Counted from the stretch's first letter, positions 8,779-17,691 are shown. The stretch is 64,000 nucleotides of DNA from Shewanella algae (GCF_009183365.2 NZ_CP068230.1:2385001-2449000), one strand, 5' to 3'. Notes: generated from the letters alone by a model not told the origin. A program made the numbers and translations.

Positions 8779-10728
8779 TCAGGGTCTGTTCACCCCTACG
8801 GGGGGTTTGTGGCGATCGCCACTTAAACGCAGCGGCACTTGGGTCTGTTCACGCCCTTGCTGACGCTGGACATTGCTCTTCGGCGCCATAAGTGTGGGTG
8901 ATATGCCGAGGTTGGCCGCCCAGCTCAGGCCTGGTTGCATCTGCAGCGGCGCCGGCAAACTATCCAGCAGCAGCTGAGCATTGAGCTCAGGCATCATTTC
9001 GCTCAGCACCAAGCCTGTACGGTTTCTGAGGGCCGAGGCGCCGATACGTCCCCGCTGGCCCCAGTCGACACTGATGCTATTTGCGGTCACTGTTTCGGGT
9101 TTGTCTGTAATCGCCACATCACGCTGCACGCCAAGACGGTAGCTCATCATGGCTTCTTCAAACAGCATGGCGGCATCTTCCCTGGGGGTGCTGTAGTTGT
9201 AAAAGTCATTGGCTCTGTCTGCGGAGAAGAAGCCACTGACATCCCCGGGCGTATATGCCTTTTGGGTGGCGGTGGCTGTTTGGCCCATAAAGCTCACGCC
9301 GGCCAGGGCGCTCATCTCTGCGCTGCCCAGCGGATAGGCGCTGCTGAGCTGATCCGATATCAAGGCTTTTTGTGCCGTGCGTCGGTAATAGTCATCCAGC
9401 AAAGTCGGCCCCTCAAGGCTTTGGTGAACACTGCGCGGGAAAAAGTCATTGGCATGGGCCAACTCGTGATAAAGCAGCGAGGAGAGATCGGTTGTCAACT
9501 CGCTGATAGGGCGGTTGCTGCGCTGGCTGCGATCACGATAGACAGAAGCATAATCGTTGTCTTTGACATAACGCCAGGGGATCAGGAACTGCAGTTCATT
9601 ACCGAAACCGGCACGGTAATCCGGCGCTTCATTGATACTGTCGCGCTCAGTTGCCGTCAACCAAAGATCTTCCGGATCCAGATAGATAGCACCTGTGACC
9701 ACCCAGTAGAAGGAGGGGCGGACATCGTAACTTATCACCACGGCGGTGACAGACTGCAGCAAGGTGGCAAAGTCACCATGAGTGTCCATTTGATCGAGGA
9801 AGGCTTCAAAATTACGTCCCATCCAGTCGTGGGATACCAGTACCCGGTTCATTATCGCTTCTTTATCACTGATGCCGCCGGCACCTTGTCCTATCAAGGG
9901 CAGGGTACTGAGCTGGCAAGCGCTCAACTGATTGGAATAAGTGCAGCGCTTTAACACTTCGGCATAAGGCGAGTTGCGTTTGTAGGCATGGGTGCGGGCG
10001 ATGGGCGCATCAAAGTACTCTGAGGTGATTTGCGCTTCATCTGTTATCAGTATGCTGACTTCATCGCTTAAGGTCTCGCCATTGACACTGGCGCTGGCTC
10101 TTAAGATCACCCCTGTGTCCTGATTGACCTCGGGCGCAACAAATAAGGGGCGTTCAGGGTTGGTCAGATCCAGGTTGAGCTCAGGTCCGGCGGCAATACA
10201 CCAACTGATGTTGTTTGCCACTGTGCCATCGACTCTATCCAGTCGTACGCTGACATTGTTGCCCTCTACCACTTGGTGATCCTGGCGGATATTAAGGCCA
10301 CTTCCGTCCATCACTGTCAGGGTTACCGTTTCCTGCAGGCTGAGATCACTGCCGCTGACATTCAACTGAAAGCGGTAATCACCGCTTTGCGGCGGCACAA
10401 AGGCCAGCACAGGGCTGTCATTCATGTCCATATCGACACTGGGCCCGGACAACTGTTGCCACTGGAACTGCATATTACGGCTGTTGAGCGTTCCCAGAGT
10501 GGCCAGAACACCGCTTTGCTGGCCGGCTAAATAGCGGCTTTGCAGCTTAAAAACCAGACCAGAGGCTGTGGTTTGGTTGTCGAATTCACTTTGTTGTTCA
10601 CAACGCGACAAGGCCGGAGGTGGGGTAACGACAGGAGGGATAAGGTCGCTGCCATCATCGTTGCCACCACCGCCACAGGCGGTGAGCAATAGAGTACAGG
10701 TGAAGGGGAGGTAAGGCAGTATCTTCAT
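8779..10728 (-). CDS. Putative lipoprotein zinc metallopeptidase with PKD-like domain
   Basis: A 649-residue predicted lipoprotein: short signal peptide, lipobox LTAC (Cys18), then a glycine/aspartate and proline-rich linker. Residues about 60-145 resemble a PKD/Ig-like fold (FQWQQLSGPSVDM, SGDYRFQLNV), followed by a second beta-rich segment (about 150-235). The C-terminal half contains HELAH (421-425), an HExxH zinc motif, with E524/E525 in LFEEAMMSYRLG about 100 residues later as candidates for the third ligand. This points to a surface or periplasmic metallopeptidase, but I do not recognise a named family. The ATG follows GGAGT at proper distance. It is alone on its strand, between hda and DUF2069. 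The protease role is inference. Confidence 0.7.
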   Translation of the reverse strand: MKILPYLPFTCTLLLTACGGGGNDDGSDLIPPVVTPPPALSRCEQQSEFDNQTTASGLVFKLQSRYLAGQQSGVLATLGTLNSRNMQFQWQQLSGPSVDMDMNDSPVLAFVPPQSGDYRFQLNVSGSDLSLQETVTLTVMDGSGLNIRQDHQVVEGNNVSVRLDRVDGTVANNISWCIAAGPELNLDLTNPERPLFVAPEVNQDTGVILRASASVNGETLSDEVSILITDEAQITSEYFDAPIARTHAYKRNSPYAEVLKRCTYSNQLSACQLSTLPLIGQGAGGISDKEAIMNRVLVSHDWMGRNFEAFLDQMDTHGDFATLLQSVTAVVISYDVRPSFYWVVTGAIYLDPEDLWLTATERDSINEAPDYRAGFGNELQFLIPWRYVKDNDYASVYRDRSQRSNRPISELTTDLSSLLYHELAHANDFFPRSVHQSLEGPTLLDDYYRRTAQKALISDQLSSAYPLGSAEMSALAGVSFMGQTATATQKAYTPGDVSGFFSADRANDFYNYSTPREDAAMLFEEAMMSYRLGVQRDVAITDKPETVTANSISVDWGQRGRIGASALRNRTGLVLSEMMPELNAQLLLDSLPAPLQMQPGLSWAANLGISPTLMAPKSNVQRQQGREQTQVPLRLSGDRHKPPVGVNRP

Positions 10729-10910
10729 GGCACGACTCCACTTGGTTGACTGCTTGTTATTATTTGTTGTTGTTTTATATAAAAATGGTTGTGTTGCTTG
10801 GGCACTATAGCACGGGCCAGCAGGGTGACCAATAGTCCTTAAGATGGGAAAAATTGTTGCAAATTATGCCAGTATGCGAGGGAGTCAGAGCAAGAGCTGA
10901 ACAGAGCACA

Positions 10911-10937
10911 AAAAAGGGGCCATTATCGTCGGCCCCT
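10911..10937 (-). terminator. Terminator of the arsC-DUF2069 unit
   Basis: Read on the minus strand: stem AGGGGCC (10937-10931), nine-base loop, GGCCCCT (10921-10915), then a T run across 10915-10911. Confidence 0.8.
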
Positions 10938-10952
10938 ATCTATTATCCGGGT

Positions 10953-11336
10953 TTACTCTTTGTCTTTGGCGCGTTTCTTGAGTCCCAGACCCAATTCGCG
11001 GCCGCGCTTGCGGGCGTAGAAGGGCATGCTGATCAGTAAGCATGAGATCAACAGACTCTCAATCAGCGCAAACCACCATTCATTGCCCTCGGCTATGTAG
11101 AGCAAGGTCAAGCCGTGCAAAAAATAGAGACAGAGAATAAAGCTGGCCCAGGCAAAGGTATAAGGATTACCTTTAAGGATCCCAGGCAACGGCAGCAGCA
11201 AGGGCACCAGCCAAAGACTGGTGAACAGCAGCGAGTATTCGCCGTCGAGCCCTTTACCGATAAAGGCATAGGTCAACAAGGCTGTCAGTAGCAGATAGCC
11301 TGTGCGTGAGACCTGTAATAACGCATGACTGCTCAT
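10953..11336 (-). CDS. DUF2069 small inner-membrane protein
   Basis: A 127-residue protein with about four hydrophobic segments (RTGYLLLTALLTYAF; SLWLVPLLLPLPGIL; TFAWASFILCLYFL; ALIESLLISCLLIS) and a basic cytoplasmic tail (RKRGRELGLGLKKRAKDK). This is the DUF2069 family, of unknown function. Its ATG (11336-11334) directly follows the TAA of the arsC-like gene, so the two are translationally coupled. A good terminator follows it. Confidence 0.85.
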   Translation of the reverse strand: MSSHALLQVSRTGYLLLTALLTYAFIGKGLDGEYSLLFTSLWLVPLLLPLPGILKGNPYTFAWASFILCLYFLHGLTLLYIAEGNEWWFALIESLLISCLLISMPFYARKRGRELGLGLKKRAKDKE

Positions 11337-11687
11337 TTACAGGATCGCCAACACGTTTTCCGGTGGGCGGCCGATGGCGGCTTTACCGTTGGCCAGGACG
11401 ATTGGGCGCTCTATCAGCTTGGGGGTGGCAATCATGGCGGCAATCAATTGAGCTTCGGTCAATTCCGGGTTATTCAGCCCCTGAGCCTTGTATTCCTCTT
11501 CCTTGGTGCGCATCAATTCACGGGCGCTGATGCCCAGTTTAGCCAGCAGTTCACTGAGGGTGGCAGCATCCGGTACCTGCTTCAGATACTCGACAATCTG
11601 GATCTCGACGCCTTTGGACTCCAGCAGTGCCAGTGTTTCGCGGCTCTTGGAGCAGCGAGGATTATGGAAAATAGTGACCTGGGTCAT
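11337..11687 (-). CDS. arsC: ArsC/YfgD-family arsenate reductase (glutaredoxin type)
   Basis: A 116-residue thioredoxin-fold protein of the glutathione/glutaredoxin-dependent arsenate reductase family. The catalytic cysteine is C12 in HNPRCSKSRET, and the family's cis-proline region appears as IGRPPENVL near the end. I start at ATG 11687, which gives the normal length; the upstream ATG at 11732 would add 15 residues that do not belong to the family. Position next to bepA matches E. coli yfgD rather than an ars operon, and no arsB or arsR is nearby. A true role in arsenate resistance is therefore uncertain; it may be a YfgD-type reductase with another substrate. Confidence 0.88.
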   Translation of the reverse strand: MTQVTIFHNPRCSKSRETLALLESKGVEIQIVEYLKQVPDAATLSELLAKLGISARELMRTKEEEYKAQGLNNPELTEAQLIAAMIATPKLIERPIVLANGKAAIGRPPENVLAIL

Positions 11688-11809
11688 GGGTTTTCTCTTT
11701 ACCTTGGCTGAAAAGTGCGACGATGATAGCAAAAATCTGCGGTTACGTCAGGGGAAAGTGGCCCGATTAACGGGCCAGTGAAAGCCAGCATAATCAAAGT
11801 GTAAACCGA

Positions 11810-13279
11810 TTATTTCTTCAATTCGTCCAGCGCTCGGTCGGCGACACGGAACTGGCGAATCTTGGCCTCGATTCTGGCAATCTGCAGTGGTTGGCCGTCG
11901 GCGGCTTTATAAGCAAAATTGAGCTGATCGATAGCACCTTTATAGTCGGCCCTGAGTGCCATGGACTCGGCATTGGAGAAGTGTTCCAGCGCCTTGTTAC
12001 CGGTTTGCTTGTAGGCTTCGGTCAGCAACTGATAGGGCAAGGGGTTTTGCTTATCCAGAAACGCCATGTCCTCGAGAATAGGGATTGCCCGCTGTGGCTG
12101 TTTACTTTCGAGATAAACACTGGCCAGGTTGGCGTTGATCACTTGGGAGGTGGGTTTGAGGCGTCTTTGGGCTTCCAACATCGTTATCGCGCCCTGATAA
12201 TCCTTACGCTCCACCAGCAGATCGGTTTTGGTATCAAGATAGAAGAGGTTGTCCTGATCTTTTTCCAGCAATTGATCTATGAGCTGCTCGGATTGTTTGA
12301 AGTCCTTGAGGCGAAACAGTGCCAATGCCTTGCCATAGAGGGCCGCATCTTTAAAGGCATAGTTGTGCTTGGCTAATTGGGTCTCAAACAGCGACAGTGC
12401 CGCATCGTCGCTGTAGCTGGAAAAGCGCACCTGGATCCTGGCCTTGGCCAGGTGGAAGTTAAGGTTGTCTGCCACATATCTGTGGGGATACTGAGCCGCG
12501 CGGTTACGGGCATCGGTGATCCGCGACTCTGGCAGGGGGTGAGTCAGCAGCATTTGCGGCGGTTTGGAGGTAAAACGGTAACGGGCCGCCAGTTTGCCGA
12601 AGAAGTTGGCCGAGGCGTTGGGATCGAAACCGGATTCCACCAGAATTTGCATGCCTATCCTGTCGGCCTCTTTTTCATGCAAGCGGGTATAGTTGATCTT
12701 GGATTGAGTCGAGAGTGCCTGGGTGGTGGCCAGCGCCGCCATCCCGGCTTGAGGCGCTGCTATGGTCAGCAAGATGGCGCCGAGCAACCCGGCAATGGTA
12801 GCCGGGCTGGCTTTCTCCTGGGCTTCGAGTGAGCGCGCCAGGTGCCTCTGGGTTACATGGGTAATTTCGTGCGCCAGTACCGAGGCCAATTCACTTTCAT
12901 TGTCGGCGTTGAGAAACAGGCCTGTATGGATTGCCACATGACCGCCGAAAAAGGCAAAGGCGTTGATTTCATCGTTTCGCAACAGGAAAAAATAGAAGGG
13001 GGTCTTAACCCCGGTGGCATGCGCCACCAATTTGTTACCCAGTTCGGTGGCATATTGGCTCAACACAGGATCGGATAACACAGGCGCCTGGGAACGAATA
13101 ACCCGCATATAGGCATCACCATAAACCATCTCTTTTTCGAGACTGAAGGTGTTGACGGCGGCGGTACCGAGATCCGGCAAGTCGTTATTGGCGAAACTTT
13201 GGCTGGCGGTGGCAATTAAAACAGCAGTGGCACCGGCCAGAATGGAATGTCGGAACTTGGAAAAAGTCAATGTACTCAA
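11810..13279 (-). CDS. bepA: BepA (YfgC) beta-barrel assembly-enhancing protease
   Basis: Periplasmic M48 metalloprotease and chaperone that helps LptD and other outer-membrane barrels fold and degrades stalled ones. It has 489 residues: signal peptide to about residue 30 (GATAVLIATASQSFA), zinc motif HEITH (137-141), a further conserved glutamate in HEKEADRIG (about 203), then a C-terminal TPR region (about 300-489). The length matches E. coli BepA (487). The start is TTG 13279, with AGGA twelve bases upstream. It is divergent from the TusA-like/perM pair across an 84-bp gap. Its neighbours arsC and perM are the same as in E. coli. Confidence 0.93.
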   Translation of the reverse strand: MSTLTFSKFRHSILAGATAVLIATASQSFANNDLPDLGTAAVNTFSLEKEMVYGDAYMRVIRSQAPVLSDPVLSQYATELGNKLVAHATGVKTPFYFFLLRNDEINAFAFFGGHVAIHTGLFLNADNESELASVLAHEITHVTQRHLARSLEAQEKASPATIAGLLGAILLTIAAPQAGMAALATTQALSTQSKINYTRLHEKEADRIGMQILVESGFDPNASANFFGKLAARYRFTSKPPQMLLTHPLPESRITDARNRAAQYPHRYVADNLNFHLAKARIQVRFSSYSDDAALSLFETQLAKHNYAFKDAALYGKALALFRLKDFKQSEQLIDQLLEKDQDNLFYLDTKTDLLVERKDYQGAITMLEAQRRLKPTSQVINANLASVYLESKQPQRAIPILEDMAFLDKQNPLPYQLLTEAYKQTGNKALEHFSNAESMALRADYKGAIDQLNFAYKAADGQPLQIARIEAKIRQFRVADRALDELKK

Positions 13280-13363
13280 GCTGATTAGATTTCCTGTATG
13301 CCACTAATGCATAACTGCCTGGCTTGTGGTTTGAGTTGCAACTTAGGATAATAGCCGAGGTTT

Positions 13364-13603
13364 ATGTTTAGCAAGCTCATCATGGTTTTAATTGATTTAA
13401 CTCAGAGTCGTTGTCCCGAAGCCCTGGTCAAGGCCAAGATGGCGATGAAACGTTTGCGGCCCGGTGAAACTCTGTGTCTCTTGCTTTCAGACCCGGGATC
13501 GCGGCAGGATGTTCCCCGCTTTGCCAAAAAACAGGGCTATGATTGTCGGATTGAGTCCGACGAGCCGGCCGTATTGCGCTTACAGGTGTCCGTTGCAGAA
13601 TAG
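13364..13603 (+). CDS. TusA/SirA-like sulfur carrier family protein
   Basis: A 79-residue protein of the TusA (SirA/YedF) family. The family cysteine is in SRCPEALVKAK near residue 17, a CPE form of the CPxP motif, followed by the usual alpha-beta pattern (GETLCLLLSDPGS, DVPRFAKKQGY). True TusA hands sulfur to TusBCD; this paralogue has no known partner and sits upstream of perM, far from the tusDCBE genes at 59.7-61.1 kb. ATG 13364 has GAGG only three bases away, so ATG 13382 (MVLIDLTQ) is a fair alternative start. Sulfur transfer or redox is the family expectation; the substrate is unknown. Confidence 0.8.
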   Translation: MFSKLIMVLIDLTQSRCPEALVKAKMAMKRLRPGETLCLLLSDPGSRQDVPRFAKKQGYDCRIESDEPAVLRLQVSVAE

Positions 13604-13684
13604 AAGCGCAGGACGTAACTACACAGCTTCTTGAAGAAGCGATAATCAAGATGGCCGCAGCCATCATCACCACAGGAATCCCGG

Positions 13685-14776
13685 ATGTTTAGCTATTTGA
13701 GTCGTTGGTACCAGGCCCGCTTCAGTGATCCTCAGGCTCTGACACTGCTGTTTATTCTGCTTGGTATTGCCTTGACCATCTATTTCGCCGGTGGCTTATT
13801 GATGCCGCTGCTGGTCGCTCTGGTATTGGCCTTTCTGCTGGAGTGGCCGGTGGCACAGATGGCAAGGGTAGGGATAAGCCGCACCGCGGCCGCCTCTTTG
13901 GTACTGATCCTCTTTATCGGCTTGATGATCTTGTTGTCATTCGGTCTGATCCCCAGTATCTGGCGCCAGGGTGCTGCGCTGCTGACTGACCTGCCCACCA
14001 TGTTGGACAAGGGGATAATCCTGCTGCAGGAGCAGGCGCAGCAATATCCGCAGTTTATCTCTACAGATCAGCTCGATACCATGGTGTCCGAGCTCAAAAA
14101 ATTGCTCGACACCCAGCATCTTTTGGATATCGCCAAGCAGCTTCTCGGCTATTCGGCATCCTTGCTGGTGCTGATGGTTTACGCCATCCTGGTGCCGTTG
14201 CTGGTGTTCTTCTTCCTCAAGGATAAAGATGAACTGATCCGCGGCAGCAAGCGTTTCTTCCCCAGCAATCGCGATCTGGCCCGTAAGGTTTGGTTCGAGA
14301 TGAATCAGCAGATCTTCAACTACATTCGCGGCAAGGTGATTGAAATTGTGATTGTCGGGGTAGTGAGTTACGTATTCTTCGCCCTGATGGATCTGCGCTA
14401 TGCGGCGCTGCTTGGGGTGTTGACCGGGCTTTCCGTGCTTATTCCTTATGTCGGTGCCACCCTGGTGACCTTACCTATTGCGCTGGTTGCCTTCTTCCAG
14501 TGGGGCGTCAGCCCCGAGTTCGGTTATTTGATGCTGGGTTACGGCATCATTCAGGCGCTGGATGGCAACCTGCTGGTGCCTTTGTTGTTCTCCGATGCGG
14601 TGGACTTGCACCCGGTGATCATCATAGCCGCAGTGTTGGTCTTCGGTGGCCTTTGGGGTGTTTGGGGCGTGTTTTTCGCGATCCCGCTGGCTTCTCTGGT
14701 CAAGGCTGTATTGAACGCCTGGCCCAACGCCGAAGCAGATGCGGACAAAGCCGCTTTAGAGGCGCAAGCCGAATAA
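13685..14776 (+). CDS. perM: PerM, AI-2E family (DUF20) inner-membrane transporter
   Basis: A 363-residue polytopic membrane protein of the AI-2E/PerM family. About seven or eight hydrophobic segments flank a central soluble stretch (about 90-160, rich in KGIILLQEQAQQYPQ-type amphipathic sequence). The family's conserved C-terminal half is clear (GLSVLIPYVGATLVTLP; YGIIQALDGNLLVPLLFSD; WGVWGVFFAIPLASLVKAV). AGGA precedes the ATG. It is next to bepA as in E. coli and follows the TusA-like gene by 81 bp. The substrate is not established for PerM itself, so the autoinducer name should not be taken literally. Confidence 0.9.
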   Translation: MFSYLSRWYQARFSDPQALTLLFILLGIALTIYFAGGLLMPLLVALVLAFLLEWPVAQMARVGISRTAAASLVLILFIGLMILLSFGLIPSIWRQGAALLTDLPTMLDKGIILLQEQAQQYPQFISTDQLDTMVSELKKLLDTQHLLDIAKQLLGYSASLLVLMVYAILVPLLVFFFLKDKDELIRGSKRFFPSNRDLARKVWFEMNQQIFNYIRGKVIEIVIVGVVSYVFFALMDLRYAALLGVLTGLSVLIPYVGATLVTLPIALVAFFQWGVSPEFGYLMLGYGIIQALDGNLLVPLLFSDAVDLHPVIIIAAVLVFGGLWGVWGVFFAIPLASLVKAVLNAWPNAEADADKAALEAQAE

Positions 14777-14800
14777 GGCGGTAAATTTCAAGTTTACTGA

Positions 14801-14831
14801 CACAGGCGGCCTATGGTCGCCTGTGTTTTTT
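14801..14831 (+). terminator. Terminator after perM
   Basis: Stem CACAGGCG (14801-14808) and CGCCTGTG (14818-14825) with a nine-base loop, then six T residues. The minus strand has no T run, so it serves perM and not argP. Confidence 0.8.
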
Positions 14832-14841
14832 CAACCGCTAT

Positions 14842-15735
14842 TCATTCGGGCAACAAGTGGTTTCTGGCGCTCGCCGCCAATGCCCTGAATACCAGAGTGG
14901 TCTGCTTGGCCTTAAGGTTCCAGTGTTGCCAGTAAAGCGGTACCCGCATCCGCATCATGGGTGTCAACTCTATCAAGCGCCCGGATGCCAACAGCGGCTC
15001 GGCCTGCAAATGGCCCACCAGGCCATAACCCAATCCCTGTAGAATCGCTTCCAAGAAGCCTTCCGATGACGGCACTGTGTGTTGCCACCATTGTCCCGGC
15101 AGCATTTCGAAGTAGCGCTTCAAGTACTTTTCATGCAGCTTGTCGCGGGTGGAGAATACCACTGCCGGCGCCGAGGCCAGCGAGTCGGTATCCGGCAAGC
15201 CGTCGAAAAAACGTTCGGCAAACTCAGGCGTGGCCACACAGGCATACTCCATCACCCCGAGAAACTCGCTGGAGCAGCCGTTCATCGCTTGACCCAAGGT
15301 GGTCACGCAGCCGACAGCCTCACCGTTTTTCAACAAGTGATGAGTGTAAGATTCATCATCCACTATCAATTCCAACAACCAACCGCGGCGGGCGAATATG
15401 GCGCTGATGGACGGTAGAAACCAGGTTGCCAGACTGTCGGCATTCACCGCGATTCTCACCACAGTGGGCATGGCCGGATCGTCGGCGTCCATTTCGGCTC
15501 TGAGCTCAGTCTCCAGCAGTTCGACCTGGGCATAGTGGCGCAAGAGCCGCTTCCCTGTTGGTGTCGGCACTACGGGATTACTCCTGACGAGCAGTGCCTG
15601 ACCCACTCTTTCCTCAAGCTGCTTTATCCGCTGTGATACCGCCGATTGGGTCACATGCAGCCGTTTGGCTGCTCGCTCAAAACCGCCTTCAGCGACCACC
15701 ACAGACAGGGCTTTGAGGTGACTGTAGTCCAGCAT
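14842..15735 (-). CDS. argP: ArgP (IciA), LysR-family regulator of arginine/lysine export
   Basis: A 297-residue LysR-type regulator. The N-terminal winged helix-turn-helix (about 1-60, FERAAKRLHVTQSAVSQRIK) is followed by the effector-binding domain. The sequence start (MLDYSHLKALSVVVAEGGF) and length match E. coli ArgP (297), which responds to arginine and lysine and activates argO. It is transcribed divergently from argO, 156 bp away from its start codon, the arrangement expected for a LysR regulator with its target. Confidence is high because both members of the pair are present. Confidence 0.92.
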   Translation of the reverse strand: MLDYSHLKALSVVVAEGGFERAAKRLHVTQSAVSQRIKQLEERVGQALLVRSNPVVPTPTGKRLLRHYAQVELLETELRAEMDADDPAMPTVVRIAVNADSLATWFLPSISAIFARRGWLLELIVDDESYTHHLLKNGEAVGCVTTLGQAMNGCSSEFLGVMEYACVATPEFAERFFDGLPDTDSLASAPAVVFSTRDKLHEKYLKRYFEMLPGQWWQHTVPSSEGFLEAILQGLGYGLVGHLQAEPLLASGRLIELTPMMRMRVPLYWQHWNLKAKQTTLVFRALAASARNHLLPE

Positions 15736-15891
15736 AAAAACTCCTTGGATTAATCCTTGTTTGATTATAAGTTTTGCTAATGACCGATAAAAAATATTAG
15801 TTATATTAATTTTCTTGCCGGGAGTAAACTGCCGCCATTGAAAACTTTTATTGGTCGCCGGCTATCGCGGCGAACTGCTGTTGGAGAGATT
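15736..15891. promoter_or_regulatory. argP-argO divergent regulatory region
   Basis: A gap of 156 bp holding both promoters. The stretch at about 15789-15815 is strongly AT-rich with ATTA/TAAT half-repeats, a reasonable place for ArgP to bind. I cannot assign the -10 and -35 boxes with confidence. Confidence 0.5.
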
Positions 15892-16518
15892 ATGCAAACC
15901 GCTTTCATTCAGGGCATGGGGATAGGTGCCAGTCTAATCATTGCCGTGGGAGCTCAAAACGCCTTTGTGTTGAAGCAAGGCATCAAGCGTGCTTATCCGT
16001 TTCCCATCGCCTTGACCTGCTCTTTGATAGACGCCCTGATGATTACTGCTGGGGTTGCCGGGCTAGGGCAGTTGATCTTGGCCGTGCCGGCCATCAAACA
16101 TCTGGCGAGCTTTGGCGGCGCGGCCTTCCTGCTGTGGTACGGCTTCAACGCGCTGCGTTCTTCATTCAAGAGTCAGGGGTTGCAGACCGGGGATGCTGAA
16201 GCGGCGGATTCATTTCGCAAGGCGATGATCACCACCTTGGCGATCAGCTTTTTGAACCCACACTTGTATCTGGATACAGTAGTTTTGCTCGGCAGCATAA
16301 GTACCCAGTTTGATACCGAGGTCAGGGGCTGGTTTGGTGCCGGGGCCGTGCTGGCTTCCTTTATCTGGTTCTTTAGTCTGAGCTTTGGCGCGCGCCTGCT
16401 GGCGCCCGTGTTCAGCCGTCCCGCGGCCTGGCGTTATCTGGACAGATTTATCTGGTTGACCATGTGGTCAATCGCCCTGGCTATTCTGTGGCCCTATTTT
16501 CAGGGAAGGGGCTTCTGA
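15892..16518 (+). CDS. argO: ArgO, LysE/ArgO-family arginine (lysine) exporter
   Basis: Inner-membrane exporter of 208 residues with about five or six membrane segments. The LysE-family N terminus is clear: GASLIIAVGAQNAFVLKQG, in which AVGAQNAFVL is the signature, and the second half has FLNPHLYLDTVVLLG. I start it at ATG 15892, preceded by GGAGAG at 15883-15888. The upstream TTG at 15838 would add 18 residues rich in arginine that are probably promoter DNA. It exports arginine, and toxic analogues such as canavanine in E. coli, under ArgP control; the divergent argP supports this. Confidence 0.93.
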   Translation: MQTAFIQGMGIGASLIIAVGAQNAFVLKQGIKRAYPFPIALTCSLIDALMITAGVAGLGQLILAVPAIKHLASFGGAAFLLWYGFNALRSSFKSQGLQTGDAEAADSFRKAMITTLAISFLNPHLYLDTVVLLGSISTQFDTEVRGWFGAGAVLASFIWFFSLSFGARLLAPVFSRPAAWRYLDRFIWLTMWSIALAILWPYFQGRGF

Positions 16519-16546
16519 GGTAAGTTCAGGTATCTTGCAGAAAAAC

Positions 16547-16571
16547 AAAAGCCCGCATTGCGGGCTTTTTA
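16547..16571. terminator. Bidirectional terminator between argO and bcp
   Basis: Stem AAAAGCCCGC (16547-16556), loop ATT, GCGGGCTTTT (16560-16569). T runs result on both strands. Confidence 0.85.
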
Positions 16572-16634
16572 ATGTCTCTGGCTTGGGGATGCGGTAAATG
16601 CCGGCAATAGGAGCCGGCAAAATAGCCGTGGGGT

Positions 16635-17102
16635 TTATCCCTTGAGATAGTCCAGCACCACTTGATGATGATCTTTGGTCTTGAACTTGTCGAACCTGTG
16701 GCAGATGGTGCCGTCCTGGTCAATCAGGAAACTCAGGCGATGCAGGCCATCATAAACTTTGCCCATAAATTTTTTCTCGCCCCAGACACCGAAGGCATCG
16801 GCTACTGCGTGGTCTTCATCGCTGAGCAGGGTGAAGTTGAGCTCATGCTTATCGATAAACTTGCCCAGTCTCGCCACGGGATCTGTGCTTATTCCAAGCA
16901 CGGTTACATTGAATTCGTCCAGTTCCGCCTTGCTGTCTCTCAGGCCACAGGCTTGCACTGTACAACCCGGCGTCATCGCCTTGGGGTAGAAATACACCAG
17001 TACCCGGCCTTTTTTCAGGCAATCTTGCAGTGAAATATTTTCATCGGTTTGGTTTTTTAGGGTGAAGAGTGGCGCTTTATCGCCTGCTTTTAAGGTGTTC
17101 AT
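16635..17102 (-). CDS. bcp: Bcp, thioredoxin-dependent peroxiredoxin
   Basis: A 155-residue atypical two-cysteine peroxiredoxin that reduces hydrogen and organic peroxides with thioredoxin. The peroxidatic Cys47 lies in YPKAMTPGCTVQ and the resolving Cys52 in ACGLRD, the CxxxxC spacing of E. coli Bcp. The start at ATG 17102 follows AAGGA at good spacing; an upstream in-frame ATG at 17165 would run into gcvR and add 21 unlike residues. It follows gcvR by 40 bp on the same strand, as in E. coli, and probably shares its transcript. Confidence 0.93.
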   Translation of the reverse strand: MNTLKAGDKAPLFTLKNQTDENISLQDCLKKGRVLVYFYPKAMTPGCTVQACGLRDSKAELDEFNVTVLGISTDPVARLGKFIDKHELNFTLLSDEDHAVADAFGVWGEKKFMGKVYDGLHRLSFLIDQDGTICHRFDKFKTKDHHQVVLDYLKG

Positions 17103-17142
17103 GCGTTCAATCCTTTTGATCTTTATCTGGGATGAGTGGGAT

Positions 17143-17691
17143 TCAATCGGCTTTGGGGACCGCAATACCCTGCATACGTTTGATGTTGCAGGTCAGGGAC
17201 ATTTCTTCGGCCAAGGCCTGGATGCTGGTTTCCAGTTTATCCAATTCGACCTTTTCCGGGATATTGATGGCCAGGAAAACGTGCTGAGTCTGGCTGCCGT
17301 CCGGCAGTTCTTCCGAGTAGGAGCGCACCGCACCGAGATCCAAGGACCTGTCTGCCAGGAACTGGGAGATGCGCTTCATGGTGCCGCGCTGGTCCTGACC
17401 GTTGAAAGTCACTTCAATGCGCGAGATGTAATTTTGCGGCGTGTGCTTGGAGGTGCGCTTCATTACCGTCATCAGTTCAAGTTCGACACTGAGACTGGGA
17501 AGGCTGGTTTCTATCTTGGTAATGGATGCCCAGGAGCCGGACAACATCATAATCAGAGTAAACTCGTTGCCGAACAGCGCCATGCGGCTGTCGACTATGT
17601 CACAGTCGCAATCACTGGCTAATCTTGCCAGTTTGCTGACCAGGCCGGGACGGTCGGCCCCCATAGCGGTAACGACCAGGTAGTTGGTCAT
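17143..17691 (-). CDS. gcvR: GcvR, glycine cleavage system transcriptional repressor (ACT domains)
   Basis: A 182-residue protein made of two ACT domains (about 5-75, NYLVVTAMGADRPGLVSKL; and about 90-170, ISRIEVTFNGQDQRGTMKRI). It has no DNA-binding domain. In E. coli GcvR represses the glycine-cleavage operon by binding GcvA when glycine is scarce, and a small RNA system also acts on it. The ATG follows AGGA. It is upstream of bcp in one transcription unit and divergent from dapA, the same arrangement as in E. coli. No gcvA or gcvTHP is in the window. Confidence 0.9.
   Translation of the reverse strand: MTNYLVVTAMGADRPGLVSKLARLASDCDCDIVDSRMALFGNEFTLIMMLSGSWASITKIETSLPSLSVELELMTVMKRTSKHTPQNYISRIEVTFNGQDQRGTMKRISQFLADRSLDLGAVRSYSEELPDGSQTQHVFLAINIPEKVELDKLETSIQALAEEMSLTCNIKRMQGIAVPKAD

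Noticed and set aside
11759..11777. Hairpin between arsC and bepA as a terminator
   Set aside because: A 7-bp stem exists (TGGCCCG/CGGGCCA) but no T run follows on the minus strand.
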